A stretch of DNA of 52,006 nt from Verrucomicrobium sp. BvORR034 (GCF_000739635.1 NZ_BATQ01000138.1:1-52006), one strand, 5' to 3'. Numbered from the stretch's first letter, positions 43,236 to 52,006 are shown. A program made the numbers and translations. The notes: a model not told the origin generated them from the sequence alone.

Positions 43236-44558
43236 TTAGATGGCGTTGGCCTTGCAGTACTCTTCGAAGAGGCCGCGCTGGCGGTAGAAGTCCACTTCGG
43301 CCTCGCCGACTTCGCGAAGGGCAGCCTTGGAGACTTCAGGTTCCGTGTTGCCCAGCACGTGCTGGCGGATGATGTCCATCTTCTTCGCCTGCAGGGCGAG
43401 GAAGTCAGGGTGCACCACCGGGGTGTGCGGCCACTTGCCCTCAGCCTGACCTTCTTTGAGGACCTTCGTGAAGGGGGTACCGGTCTTGTTGGCGAGCTTC
43501 TTGGCATCATTCACGCCAGCGAACCAGGTCGCCTCAGCGATCTTGTAGTAGTCGCGCATGGACTGCTTGTTGTAGTGCAGCACGATCTTCTTGCCTTCAG
43601 TCTCAAGGAAGGCGGTGGCGCGGAAGCTGTCGGTGTCGATGGTATCGACGAAGAAGAACTCACCCTCGTCCACAGCGAACTCCCACTTGATGTCCCAGAG
43701 GAGGAGGCCGATCTCATCGAGAAGCTGACGCACGGCCCAGGCACCCAGGAGGCTGAGCTTGATCGTGCTGACGAAGGCGTCTGCCTCCATCCCGCTCATC
43801 AGGGCGGCTTCCTGCTTGGTCACGTTCCGGTCTTCCGGCTCGTGCTTGCTGGTGAGGTCAAAAATCGGGCGGGGCAGGAACTGCCAGGCCTGCATGGCCT
43901 GGGAAAGACCCAGTTCGTTTTCATACGTCTTCTTGTCGGCGTCGCTCAGGCTGGCGTACTTGCGCAGCACGGAGGATCCACCCGTGATGCCGAAACGGAC
44001 GATGTACTCCAACGGGATCACATATGTGGCCGCCTGGTAGAACATGGAGTAGTCGTAAACGAAGGAACCCAAGATGGGCTTCTGCACCGGCTTCATGACC
44101 GGGAAACGACGCACCACGTTGAAGGTGCTCGGATTCTCCGGCATGCCTGCGGCAATCTCGCCGGTCTGGGAGTCGAGCATGCCGGTGTGGTGGGTATTGG
44201 CTCCACTCACCACCATCTTTTCCAGGGGTCCCACGAGGAGATCCTCAAGAAAAGCCTTGGCCTCGGCAGAGGCCTCCGGCTTGGCGATCTCCTTCTGGAT
44301 GGCTTCCTTGACTTTCACCCAGGTCTCGGGCTTGGCCATGCGGGTGTAAAGGGCGTGGCGGAATGTAGCGCGAGCCACATCACTGCCAGGGATGTCGAAG
44401 ATGCTGCCGACATCGAATACAGAGCCCGCATTGGTGGTCTCGCACACCATGAGGTCTTCGCGGCCCGGAACCGCGTAAAGCCGCTGCACGGAACCCACGT
44501 AAATGGGTTGGCCGAGATCAGACGGACGAACCACCGGAAGGTCAGTAGTAGTGGACAT
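43236..44558 (-). CDS. purC: SAICAR synthase, long form
   Basis: A 440-residue PurC-like enzyme joining CAIR and aspartate with ATP. The conserved core has GKIVLHYNKQSMRDYYKI-type blocks (here KKIVLHYNKQSMRDYY) and LLWDIKWEFAVDEGEF followed by DTIDTDSFRA, the region of the SAICAR signature. GSVQRLYAVPG replaces the usual GKxKxVY start. Classical bacterial PurC is about 240-300 residues; longer homologues exist in some Bacteroidetes and PVC bacteria. ATG 44558 (MSTTTDLP) was preferred over an upstream alternative. It leads the purC-purS-like-purL-purQ series. Confidence 0.88.
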   Translation of the reverse strand: MSTTTDLPVVRPSDLGQPIYVGSVQRLYAVPGREDLMVCETTNAGSVFDVGSIFDIPGSDVARATFRHALYTRMAKPETWVKVKEAIQKEIAKPEASAEAKAFLEDLLVGPLEKMVVSGANTHHTGMLDSQTGEIAAGMPENPSTFNVVRRFPVMKPVQKPILGSFVYDYSMFYQAATYVIPLEYIVRFGITGGSSVLRKYASLSDADKKTYENELGLSQAMQAWQFLPRPIFDLTSKHEPEDRNVTKQEAALMSGMEADAFVSTIKLSLLGAWAVRQLLDEIGLLLWDIKWEFAVDEGEFFFVDTIDTDSFRATAFLETEGKKIVLHYNKQSMRDYYKIAEATWFAGVNDAKKLANKTGTPFTKVLKEGQAEGKWPHTPVVHPDFLALQAKKMDIIRQHVLGNTEPEVSKAALREVGEAEVDFYRQRGLFEEYCKANAI

Positions 44559-44674
44559 GCTCGCTAGATAAAGGAGCAATTTGCTTTAGCAGGGGGATTC
44601 CGGGACGCAAGGGATTTCCGGGGCGAGGGGCTCGCCTCACCTTGTCGGGCTCCACTTCCAGCGTCCTGCCCACC

Positions 44675-46057
44675 TCAAATATGCAGCGCGCGGGAGACAT
44701 AGTCACCCCGCTGCTCCCACCACTGAGCGACGACCTCTGAATAATAGTCTATCGTGGCATCCACCATCTGGCGAGCGTCGAAATGACTTCGGGCGTACTG
44801 AGCCGCCAACTCCCCCAAGGCGGGAAGAGCCTCAGGTGTGGCGATCAGTGCCTGAAGCTGCTGGGCCAGAGCGTCTGGATCCCGGGGCGGGACCAGAATG
44901 CCCCCCTGCCCCGGGACGGCCACCTCGGGTGTGGGCCCCACATTGCTGACCACCGCAGGCAGACCGGACGCCATGGCCTCCGCAATGACCAGTCCAAAGG
45001 TCTCTGCCCGGGTGGCGTGAACAAAGAGATCGGCCGCCCGGTAGTACCCGGCCAGTTCCGCATGCGGATGGTAGCCGACATGATGCACGGTGACGGGGCC
45101 GATCCTCTCCGTGCTGACAGCCCCACCGATGACCGCCAGATGCAGCGGGCGGCTCCCAGCTTCTGCTGGCGGTTGTGTCAGTCGCTCCAAGGCTGCCCTC
45201 AAGGTGGGCCAGTCTTTGAATGGATTCCCTGCCCCGGCATGCGCGACAGAAACCATCAGCAGAGCGTGGAGGGGCAGAGCTCCGGACTGCGCCAGGGGCA
45301 AGTCAGCACGGGCCGCCGCCCTATCCCCAGGATGGAAGACAGAAAGGTCCACACCGTTGGGAATCAAACGGGAGTCCGCCATTGCCGGAGCCAGGATGGA
45401 GCGTTGAGCGAGATCCAGGCTCCAACGGCTGGCCCCAATGATGTAGAGGCGGCTCTTCTCGAAGATGCGGGCCTTGCGCCACCAGTTCAGCGCGGTGGCG
45501 TCCCGCTCGACTGCCGGGGGCAGGCTGAGGTCTGGGCATCGACCACAGCCCACGTGCCGCTGCCAGCGTTCGCACTCAATGGGAAAGGCGCAATGTCCGG
45601 TGGCTGTCCACGCGTCCTGCAGGGTGAGGAACACAGGCACCCGGCGGGACAGCCAGGGCAGCGCCCTGAGGTCGAAGTAGCCGCCGTGGAGGTTATGACA
45701 ATGAACCACATCTGGCACGGAACCGGTGAGTTCCAACAGGGGGCGGGAATAGGGAAACTCAAAGTCGTCCAGCCCAGTGCGCCGGCAAAGCCACTTCAAG
45801 GTCCGCTGCCGCCGCTGCGTCCAGGCACCGGCAAAGAGGCGGTAGTCAAAGAAGGGACTGAGATAGAACGGCATAACCCGATCGTGGGAGGATTTCTTGT
45901 CCCCCACGAGAAACCAGGAGTCGAGCCCCCGTGCGGCACAGGCCTCAAAAATCTGCCAGGCGAGACGCTCAGCGCCGCCCCCCTGGTCGGCGGTATTGAC
46001 CGTAAGAATCTTGCGAAATGCGCCCGCCCCAGGATCTACAGGACGAGCCGGCTTCAT
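44675..46057 (-). CDS. Family 4 glycosyltransferase
   Basis: A 460-residue GT-B glycosyltransferase (GT4), probably acting on a polysaccharide or glycolipid at the cytoplasmic face. The N-domain opens RKILTVNTADQGGGAERLAW, and VPDVVHCHNLHGGYFDL is the usual GT4 acceptor region. The C-domain has the E(x7)E sugar-nucleotide motif in RAETFGLVIAEAMASGLP, followed by GGILVPPRD. Its start overlaps the stop of the upstream GT2 gene by four bases (ATGA), so both act in one pathway. The acceptor and sugar are unknown. Confidence 0.93.
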   Translation of the reverse strand: MKPARPVDPGAGAFRKILTVNTADQGGGAERLAWQIFEACAARGLDSWFLVGDKKSSHDRVMPFYLSPFFDYRLFAGAWTQRRQRTLKWLCRRTGLDDFEFPYSRPLLELTGSVPDVVHCHNLHGGYFDLRALPWLSRRVPVFLTLQDAWTATGHCAFPIECERWQRHVGCGRCPDLSLPPAVERDATALNWWRKARIFEKSRLYIIGASRWSLDLAQRSILAPAMADSRLIPNGVDLSVFHPGDRAAARADLPLAQSGALPLHALLMVSVAHAGAGNPFKDWPTLRAALERLTQPPAEAGSRPLHLAVIGGAVSTERIGPVTVHHVGYHPHAELAGYYRAADLFVHATRAETFGLVIAEAMASGLPAVVSNVGPTPEVAVPGQGGILVPPRDPDALAQQLQALIATPEALPALGELAAQYARSHFDARQMVDATIDYYSEVVAQWWEQRGDYVSRALHI

Positions 46058-47678
46058 GATCTGGCGGTCACCGACCCTTCACCCTTTTTCATCTGCGCGG
46101 TGCTCCACCGCTCCTTCACCGGGCGCACTTCCAGCCCGGCAAAAGGGAAGCCCAAGGCCCGGAGATCCGCCTCACTCCGAAGCGACACTGGCACCAGGAT
46201 ACAGAGTAGACAGGTTCTTCCCTCGGGAGTTTTGGAGGTAATGTCGAAAGACACCCTCGTTCGATGATGTCGGAGGCTCTGCCGTCCGATTCGATGCCGT
46301 CCCCAGTATACGACGAAGGGGAAACGGCAGTCGCCCCCGCGCAGGCCTGCGGATTCGAATGTCACTTCATAGTCTCCTGGAGGCAGTTCTAGAGGAATCA
46401 CCCCCACCCCTCCCGTCCAGCGGAGGGGCGTGTCCCCCTGTCGCTCGAGAGCGTGCATACCCCAGGCACGCAGGCCGGCCAGGCCTTCGCCCCGGTAGTC
46501 TCCCGGCGGATTGCCTCGGGAGAGAATGGCTGGACGGCGGCGGTTCAACAACCACGACACCCGCGTATGATCCACCACCCGCAGCCAGAAGCTGGCAAAG
46601 GCGGCGTAGCGGCGTTTCTCATCGAACCTCCAGATCTGGCAGCCCCACCAGCTCCTCCACAAGGCCATACGCGCCCGCCAGCAGGTGCCAACGCTGCCAT
46701 AGCCCGCTGTGAGGATGCGAAGAAGAAGCCCCAACCAGGCTGCAATACGGTGCCAGCGACGGGTGCGGCCGTGCGGATGCGCCTCCCGCATCAGTTCCCG
46801 GCCAACCAACGGCACGATGCGACGCGCCTCCCGTGGTGGAATCAACGCACTGGAAGTAACTTCCGGAATGCTGAAGTAGCGGTGAAAAAACTCCGGCTCC
46901 AGCTCGCCCGATGCCTGGCACTCATGGTAGGAGTAGTCCCGCGCATGCCCTCCAAGCTCCGCCAGGGAATGACTGTTGACGTGACGCAGCCCGACCTCCG
47001 GCACAACGGCGGCCTCCACGCCCTGCTGATGCAACCGGGCGGCAAAGAGGGCCTCCGCGAACATACCACGGCCGGGAGGGAATCCGCCCACCGCCTTAAA
47101 AGCACGCCGGGTAATGACAAAGCCCCGGGCTCGCAGCTTGTTCCAGTGTCCAGGAGCATGCCAAAGGTCCCGGTTCCCGTCCGTCACCCGCTCTTCCAGC
47201 ATGCCGACGTAGTTGGCATTGATGTGCCCCCATCCGAGCGTCACACACTCCTTGTCCAACTGGTGAATCACCTTGGCGGCTAGCTCGACTCCACCAGGCT
47301 CCGCCACGCAGTGGTCCTCAGTGAAGAGCAAAATCTCCCCACGTGCCACGTCCGCGCCTACGTTGCAGAGCTGAAACCGCTCCGTCCCCTGCGAGCGAAC
47401 AAGCACGTCCTGCGGTCTCAGATGCCGGGCGATCTCCTTCTCAGTCTCCAGATGCCGCCCATCGGAAACCACGATCACCTCATAATGCTGCTCCGGCAGG
47501 GTCTGGCCACGCGTCCAGCTCAGCACATGGTCCGGCTGTGCCCGGACGTCCTCAAAGGCGATGACGATCGAGACGGCCAGCTCGCGTCCGAAAGCACCCG
47601 CTCCCGAGCCTTGATGATCCGGACCGGGGGGCGTCGGCTTTGGTCGCCGGCAGGGATTTGAGAAGAGGGGGCCGACAT
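46054..47678 (-). CDS. Family 2 glycosyltransferase with C-terminal extra domain, frameshifted N-terminus
   Basis: The main frame (46054 to 47526 and open up to 47697) encodes a GT-A glycosyltransferase: VSIVIAFEDVRAQPDHV, YEVIVVSDG, and an EDHC metal/nucleotide element in LLFTEDHCVAEP. It has no ATG or plausible start before the first beta-strand; the only in-frame GTG (47526) would delete that strand. An ATG at 47678 (MSAPSSQIPAGDQ) opens the adjacent frame. Moving back one base in the G6 run at 47626-47631 joins it to the GT2 frame as a natural protein. After about residue 350 an extra beta-rich domain (LELPPGDYEVTFESAGLRGG) is attached. A real frameshift or a sequencing error are both possible. 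Confidence 0.8.
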
Positions 47679-47737
47679 GGAAAAAGACGCCCGGTAGCTA
47701 CACCCTTTTCTCCACGGGGGCGAGCGAAACTCTGTGA

Positions 47738-49132
47738 CTACGCAGCCCCGACCAGCAGCAGACGCCATACCAACCCGAGCACTCCTCCCACAACAACCAC
47801 GGGAATGACCTCCCACTTTCGCCAATGCATGCCAGCAAAGAGGACTGCCGCGAGCACAAGGGCGAAGAGATCGATGGCGCCACCTCCCGGCCAGAGGGTG
47901 TGAATGCCAAACCAGACGGCGAGATTGAGGATGACACCCACCACCGCCGCCGTGATGGCTGAGAGCATCGCCGTGAGGCCGCGCACACGGCGGAGTCGCT
48001 CGATGTATGGAGCGCCCGTAAGCACAAAGATAAAGGAAGGTAGAAAGGTGGCCCACGTGGTGATGGCCGCCCCCAGGGTGGCAGCGAGCAGGGGCGGGAG
48101 TGGACCGGGATTCTGCCAGGCCCCGGCGAAACCGACAAATTGCAGCACCATGATGAGCGGCCCCGGGGTGGTCTCGGCCAGGGCCAGACCACTCATCATC
48201 TGAGGCGTCGTGAGCCAGTGGTACTGGTCCACCGCCTGCTGGGCGACATAAGGCAGCACCGCATAGGCTCCGCCGAAGGTGATCAGGGCCGCCTTGCTGA
48301 AGAAGAAGCCCAGCTTGAACCAGACGCTCTGCCACCCCGCCAACCACCCGGCGAGGAGAATGGGGACCCACCAGAGCAGGGTGCCGCCACCCACCACGCG
48401 AAGCGCATGCGCCCAGCCGGAACGCGATCCGGCAGCCCCCTCCCCCAGCTCCACCCCGGTTGCCGCAGGGCTCGAGGAGCTACCACCCACTGGGGACGAT
48501 TCTCTGCGCCCCTTTGCCTGATCCTGTCCCACGCCGAAGTAACGCGGGGCGAACTGACTGCCAAACCACCCCAGCAGACCGGCTCCCAACATGACCGCCG
48601 CGAAAGGAGCCTTGAACACAAACAGGGCAACGAATGCCATTGCGGCAAGCGCCCACATGACGCTGTTGCGGAGGGCCTTCCTCCCCACCCGCAGCACGGC
48701 TGCTGCGACGATGGCCATGACGGCAGGCTGCAGGCCATAGAAGATGGCCGCCACCCACTCCACATGGCCCAGGCTCATGTACAGCCAGCTCAGAGCCCAG
48801 AGGATGACGACCGCAGGCAGAACGAACAAAGCACCCGCCGCGATGCCACCCCTCACTCCATGGAGACGCCAGCCGAGGTAGGTGGCCAGCTGCTGCGCCT
48901 CGGGGCCCGGCAGTAACATGCAGAAATTCAACGCATGCAGAAAGAGCGGCTCGCTGATCCACTTTTTGCGATCCACCAGCTCGGTGTGCATGATGGCGAT
49001 CTGCCCGGCCGGACCGCCAAAGCTGACGAAACCCAGCTTGACCCAGAACCGAAGCGCTTCGCGAAAGGACGGCGCAGGGGATGGCGTCTCGGAAGTTTGC
49101 GCAAGGACGGGGATCGATGATGAAACAGGCAC
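47738..49132 (-). CDS. chrA: Chromate transporter, ChrA (CHR) family, two-domain form
   Basis: A 464-residue inner-membrane CHR-family protein that exports chromate. The two homologous halves are visible: FVSFGGPAGQIAIMHTELVD and NFCMLLPGPEAQQLATYLGW in the first, ALITFGGAYAVLPYVAQQAV and SGLALAETTPGPLIMVLQFV in the second. This is the long-chain CHR type. The GTG at 49132 was chosen because the sequence then reads VPVSSSIP; an ATG at 49195 would add 21 residues. It is divergent from the secreted repeat protein and followed by the glycosyltransferases, with no obvious link to either. Confidence 0.92.
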   Translation of the reverse strand: MPVSSSIPVLAQTSETPSPAPSFREALRFWVKLGFVSFGGPAGQIAIMHTELVDRKKWISEPLFLHALNFCMLLPGPEAQQLATYLGWRLHGVRGGIAAGALFVLPAVVILWALSWLYMSLGHVEWVAAIFYGLQPAVMAIVAAAVLRVGRKALRNSVMWALAAMAFVALFVFKAPFAAVMLGAGLLGWFGSQFAPRYFGVGQDQAKGRRESSPVGGSSSSPAATGVELGEGAAGSRSGWAHALRVVGGGTLLWWVPILLAGWLAGWQSVWFKLGFFFSKAALITFGGAYAVLPYVAQQAVDQYHWLTTPQMMSGLALAETTPGPLIMVLQFVGFAGAWQNPGPLPPLLAATLGAAITTWATFLPSFIFVLTGAPYIERLRRVRGLTAMLSAITAAVVGVILNLAVWFGIHTLWPGGGAIDLFALVLAAVLFAGMHWRKWEVIPVVVVGGVLGLVWRLLLVGAA

Positions 49133-49202
49133 GGGGAAATGAATAAATTGGCTGGAGTTTACATCCCATGCGAGCGACAATTTCGCCAGATCCATTTGTG
49201 GT

Positions 49203-49772
49203 ATGAAAACCTCATTTGCCCCCTTCGTTGTGGCTCTCGCCAGTGCCGTCACCCTGGTGCCCACTCCCCCAGTCAGCGCCGCGCCACCCAAACCGAAGGC
49301 CAGCTCGGAGACGACCAAGGCACCCTCCAAGCCCTCTCTTGAAGAAGGCAATCTGGATATCCAGATCAGCACGGCCACGCTCTCGCGGATCAGGGAAACG
49401 ATTCGCGATGGGTCCGGGCGCATCGCACGGACGTCGGACGTGTCCCCGACCGGCACGGTCACCACTCGGGACGGATCAGGGAGAATTGTCTCAACCTCCA
49501 GCGAGGATCCCTACACCGGCACCGTGACTCATCGTGACAGCAAAGGGCGAATCACCGGCAACACGCAGAAGATGGCCTCCGGCACGGAAGTGACTCGGGA
49601 TTCCAAAGGTCGCATTGCGGTGACTTCCAGCTCCACCAAGGCGGGCGACTCAGAAACGACGACCTATCGTGATGGCAACGGCCGGATCCTGGGAACCAAA
49701 TATGTGAGCCCCGCGGGCAATGTGACTTACCGGGATTCGAACGGGAGAATCACGGGACCTAACTTCAAGTAG
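49203..49772 (+). CDS. Secreted repeat protein, 'xRDxxGRI' repeats
   Basis: A 189-residue exported protein. The signal peptide (MKTSFAPFVVALASAVTLVP ... PVSA) is followed by a lysine/proline linker. The remainder consists of six degenerate repeats of about 20 residues: TIRDGSGRIARTSD, TTRDGSGRIVSTS, THRDSKGRITGNTQ, VTRDSKGRIAVTSS, TYRDGNGRILGTKY and TYRDSNGRITGPNFK. The regular 'T-x-RD-x-x-GRI' pattern suggests a beta-repeat surface fibre or solenoid. Comparable RD-GR repeats occur in proteins of unknown function in several phyla. The gene is divergent from chrA and followed by a C39-type protease that also has a signal peptide. Confidence 0.82.
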   Translation: MKTSFAPFVVALASAVTLVPTPPVSAAPPKPKASSETTKAPSKPSLEEGNLDIQISTATLSRIRETIRDGSGRIARTSDVSPTGTVTTRDGSGRIVSTSSEDPYTGTVTHRDSKGRITGNTQKMASGTEVTRDSKGRIAVTSSSTKAGDSETTTYRDGNGRILGTKYVSPAGNVTYRDSNGRITGPNFK

Positions 49773-49913
49773 TCCCCCGGCTTTTGCTTCGGACGCGACG
49801 GGTGAAACAGACGCTTTTTGCGAATCTGGATGCGTAGAATGAGAAGACTGTACCGGGCCACTGCCCGGCAGTGGTCTTGCGCATTTGGCCGATTTCTAGT
49901 ATCAAGTGGTCCC

Positions 49914-51434
49914 ATGAAAAAAACCGCTTCTGGTGCCCTGGCTCTTGCACTTCTGATGGCCTCATCCAGTGGGACGGGCGCAGCCCCCTCCCCTGAGTTG
50001 AGAGTCTTCACCAGCCAGCAGGGCAGCACGCTCAAGGCGCGGTTTTCGGCAGCGGTGGGAGATCAAGTGACGATAGTGCGGGAAGACGGCCGCACCATGA
50101 CCCTGCCCCTCAGCGCGCTGAGCGCGGCGGACCAGGAGTATGTGCGCCAGCAATCAGGGGCTCCAGCACCTGCAGGAACGGCGGCGGGACCGGTCGAAGC
50201 AAGCCCCTCAGGATTCAAGCCCGCACCCAATCCCAACGACAAGCTCGCTGTGGAAGAGGTGAACAGTGTGGCGGGACAGCCCTTGTTCTCTGACAAACCG
50301 CTCTGGGAACGCCCTGCGGCGGAAGTAGCGGCGGCCTTGGGACTGCGCCAGGAATCCAAAACTCCCACTCAGAGCAGCTATCGCTCGTACCCAAAGGACG
50401 ACTACCGCCTCTTCGGAGCCCGCCCCTACTCTGTCGCGCTGTACGCCGCCGGGGACAGGGTAACCGCATTGTCGATCGTATACGCCAACAAGGGAGACCT
50501 CTTCGGCTCCAAGGGCAGCGCGGAGATGCACTTCGACAAGGACACGCCGCCGGAAGAAGCAGCGAAGATTGTGAAGACGGCCATGGACAAGGATCTGACC
50601 GCCATCACGGAGACCATGTCTGGCAAACTGGGGGCTCCGAAGAAAGAGCGCTTTGGCGAGGGCAAGGTGGGCCGGATGAACATGCAACGCTGGGACTGGC
50701 GCGGGCAGGCCGTGCTGCTGGCTGAAGCCGAGGGCGAGTATGTGGGCCTGCAGGTGGTGACGGCGCAGTTCGCGGACAGCGGCGGCAAGGTGGCGAGAAC
50801 GTCTGATGCGGTGATTCGTGAGCAGGCGAAGAAGCACCTCGAAAACCGACCGAATGGCGATGTGGTCATCAAAGATATCCCCATGGTGGACCAGGGGCCC
50901 AAGGGCTACTGCGTGCCCGCCACCGCGGAACGTGCCATGCGCTATCTGGGTGTGCCTGCAGACATGTACATCCTGGCGAATGCGGGTGAGACCGGCTTCG
51001 GCGGTGGCACCAGCGTGAACGCCCTTCTGCAAGGCGTGGGCCGCCACATCAAAGCCAAAGGTCGATCCTTCGACTCCTTCCAAGGCGACATGAAAATCAA
51101 GGATCTGGCCCGACATATCGACAAAGGGGTGCCCGTGATCTGGGCGCTCTACAGCACGGATGGCTTCAACAAGACCGCAAACGAACGCACCGCCGCCCGC
51201 AAAGACATTACCGACTGGGCCGCATGGAAGCAGAAAGTCACCACGGAGGCCGCAGCCAATGCGCTCAGCAAAAATGAAAAGACCGGTCACGTGGTGCTAA
51301 TCATCGGCTACAACAAGGACACGAACGAGATCGCCTTCAGCGACAGCTGGGGTGAGCGCTACATGGAACGCTGGATCACTGTGGACGAAGCCAACAAGGT
51401 CTCTCAGAACTCGTTTTACACAATCGGGTTCTAG
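49914..51434 (+). CDS. Secreted SHD1-domain protein with C39-like cysteine peptidase
   Basis: A 506-residue exported protein. The signal peptide is MKKTASGALALALLMASSSG. An SHD1/SLA1-homology domain is at about 28-80 (RVFTSQQGSTLKARFSAAVG, ...MTLPLSALSAADQEYVRQ); such domains are common in Planctomycetes and Verrucomicrobia and may bind peptides. The C-terminal 180 residues look like a peptidase C39-like domain with the nucleophile Cys333 (GPKGYCVPATAERAM), His459 (GHVVLIIGYN) and a late FSDSWGERY that would hold the Asp/Asn. The central region has no known motif. It lies 141 bp after the repeat protein, so it might process it or its partners, but this is inference. Confidence 0.85.
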   Translation: MKKTASGALALALLMASSSGTGAAPSPELRVFTSQQGSTLKARFSAAVGDQVTIVREDGRTMTLPLSALSAADQEYVRQQSGAPAPAGTAAGPVEASPSGFKPAPNPNDKLAVEEVNSVAGQPLFSDKPLWERPAAEVAAALGLRQESKTPTQSSYRSYPKDDYRLFGARPYSVALYAAGDRVTALSIVYANKGDLFGSKGSAEMHFDKDTPPEEAAKIVKTAMDKDLTAITETMSGKLGAPKKERFGEGKVGRMNMQRWDWRGQAVLLAEAEGEYVGLQVVTAQFADSGGKVARTSDAVIREQAKKHLENRPNGDVVIKDIPMVDQGPKGYCVPATAERAMRYLGVPADMYILANAGETGFGGGTSVNALLQGVGRHIKAKGRSFDSFQGDMKIKDLARHIDKGVPVIWALYSTDGFNKTANERTAARKDITDWAAWKQKVTTEAAANALSKNEKTGHVVLIIGYNKDTNEIAFSDSWGERYMERWITVDEANKVSQNSFYTIGF

Positions 51435-51692
51435 GAAGACCAAAGACTAGAAGACAGAAGACGAAAGACCTGAGCTCTGGAGAGGCGACAGCGTAGCGCA
51501 GATTGGCAATCTGCTGTGCCGCCGATTGGTAATCGGCTCAGGTGCGGCGATCGCGCAAAGCAGTTCCACGCTTTGACCAAGACGGACATACCAACTCAAA
51601 ATGAGAAGACGCAAGCGGAGCAACACTCCAGCCTGCGTCTTCCAAATCTCGACGTCCGATCGACTCAGGTCTTCTGTCTCCCGCGCAGCGGG
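51435..51692. repeat. Repeat-derived tail: GAAGAC fragments and GTAG palindromes
   Basis: This stretch has a GACCAAAGACTAGAAGACAG-type fragment next to the protease stop, then GTAGCGCAGATTGGCAATC (51493) and GCCGATTGGTAATCGGC (51520-51536), two hairpins with related arms. The first begins with GTAG and matches the copy at 23965. No gene was found here. Confidence 0.65.
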
Positions 51693-52006
51693 CTACGGCA
51701 CCAAGAAGATCTCACCCGTGCGAGGGTCCTTGACCTTCTGGCCAGGACGAAAGTCGCGAACATCAATCATGTTCTTGGTCTCTTCCTTCACGCCAGGAGG
51801 ATACACGAAGCCCTGCTTGCCGGGAACCGGGCGACCGTAGCGCAGACCTCCATCGTTGCTGCTGGTAGCGGGGCCCGCATCGCCCGTTTTACGGTCTGGC
51901 ATGGGGGCAGGATTGGCCGGGCTGACCGTGCCAGGCTTTTTCATCGAACCTGAGCCGGAGTCGGAAGGAACACCCGATTTTGGCTCGTCATTGAATGGGC
52001 TCTCCG
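51693..52006 (-). CDS. Partial protein of unknown function, 5' end beyond the window
   Basis: The frame is open to the right edge; an internal ATG at 51944 would give 83 residues but the upstream codons continue in the same low-complexity style (serine, glycine, proline-rich). The C-terminal part, RPVPGKQGFVYPPGVKEETK and a KVKDPRTGEIFLVP ending, looks like a small beta-rich C-terminal domain after a disordered linker. No family is recognised. Confidence 0.5.
   Translation of the reverse strand, partial: ESPFNDEPKSGVPSDSGSGSMKKPGTVSPANPAPMPDRKTGDAGPATSSNDGGLRYGRPVPGKQGFVYPPGVKEETKNMIDVRDFRPGQKVKDPRTGEIFLVP

Noticed and set aside
1-52006. tRNA, rRNA or other structured RNA genes
   Set aside because: No cloverleaf arms or rRNA-like stretches were recognised by eye in the intergenic regions.

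Overview
The window is GC-rich bacterial chromosome, most likely from the phylum Verrucomicrobiota, near Verrucomicrobium or Prosthecobacter. This is inferred from content: an exosortase fused to EpsI, an adjacent DUF1592/DUF1552 'planctomycete-type' pair, a PurF of the long Bacteroidetes-like kind, a PurS-like/PurL/PurQ set, an SHD1-C39 protease, and many small secreted or membrane proteins without a recognisable family. No rRNA, tRNA, phage or CRISPR was found.

Layout. 1-5.0 kb: end of a DUF1275 membrane protein, a 7-bp tandem repeat, a NarX-type histidine kinase, its LuxR-type response regulator, a small membrane protein and an HtrA/DegP protease closed by a strong terminator. 5.2-8.3 kb: a secreted protein with thrombospondin type-3-like repeats, a MITE-like palindromic element, a CheY-like receiver, an SMR efflux pump and a flavodoxin-fold reductase. 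9.1-18.3 kb (minus strand): a membrane-anchored hypothetical, pyrR-pyrB-pyrC, purE, purF-purD and an OstA/LptC-like lipoprotein. 18.4-25 kb (plus): small secreted proteins, the DUF1592/DUF1552 pair, a small membrane protein and a lipoprotein. 25.1-25.9 kb: a REP-associated tyrosine transposase (RAYT) bracketed by REP palindromes. 26-28.4 kb: two YHS-like cysteine proteins, purM and a GYF_2 protein. 28.5-37.3 kb: the exosortase-EpsI fusion, a coiled-coil membrane protein, a polytopic membrane protein, a 1082-residue protein with a receptor-like periplasmic region, and a small membrane protein. 37.6-39.2 kb: four small genes including an Imm22-like immunity protein. 39.5-44.6 kb: purC, a PurS-like gene, purL and purQ. 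44.7-49.1 kb: two overlapping glycosyltransferases (the first apparently frameshifted in a G6 run) and a chromate transporter. 49.2-52 kb: a repeat protein, a C39-type protease and a partial gene.

How the genes work together. Ten nucleotide-biosynthesis genes lie on the minus strand in four blocks (pyrRBC; purE with purFD; purM; purC-purS-like-purLQ), separated by unrelated accessory modules. Accessory intergenic DNA is full of short palindromes. Many of them begin with GTAG or GGAG, the head tetranucleotide of REPs mobilised by RAYT transposases, and the RAYT in this window ends inside such a REP. The REP/RAYT system, the MITE-like element, the immunity-like cluster, the frameshifted glycosyltransferase and the atypical PurE are the points most worth checking.
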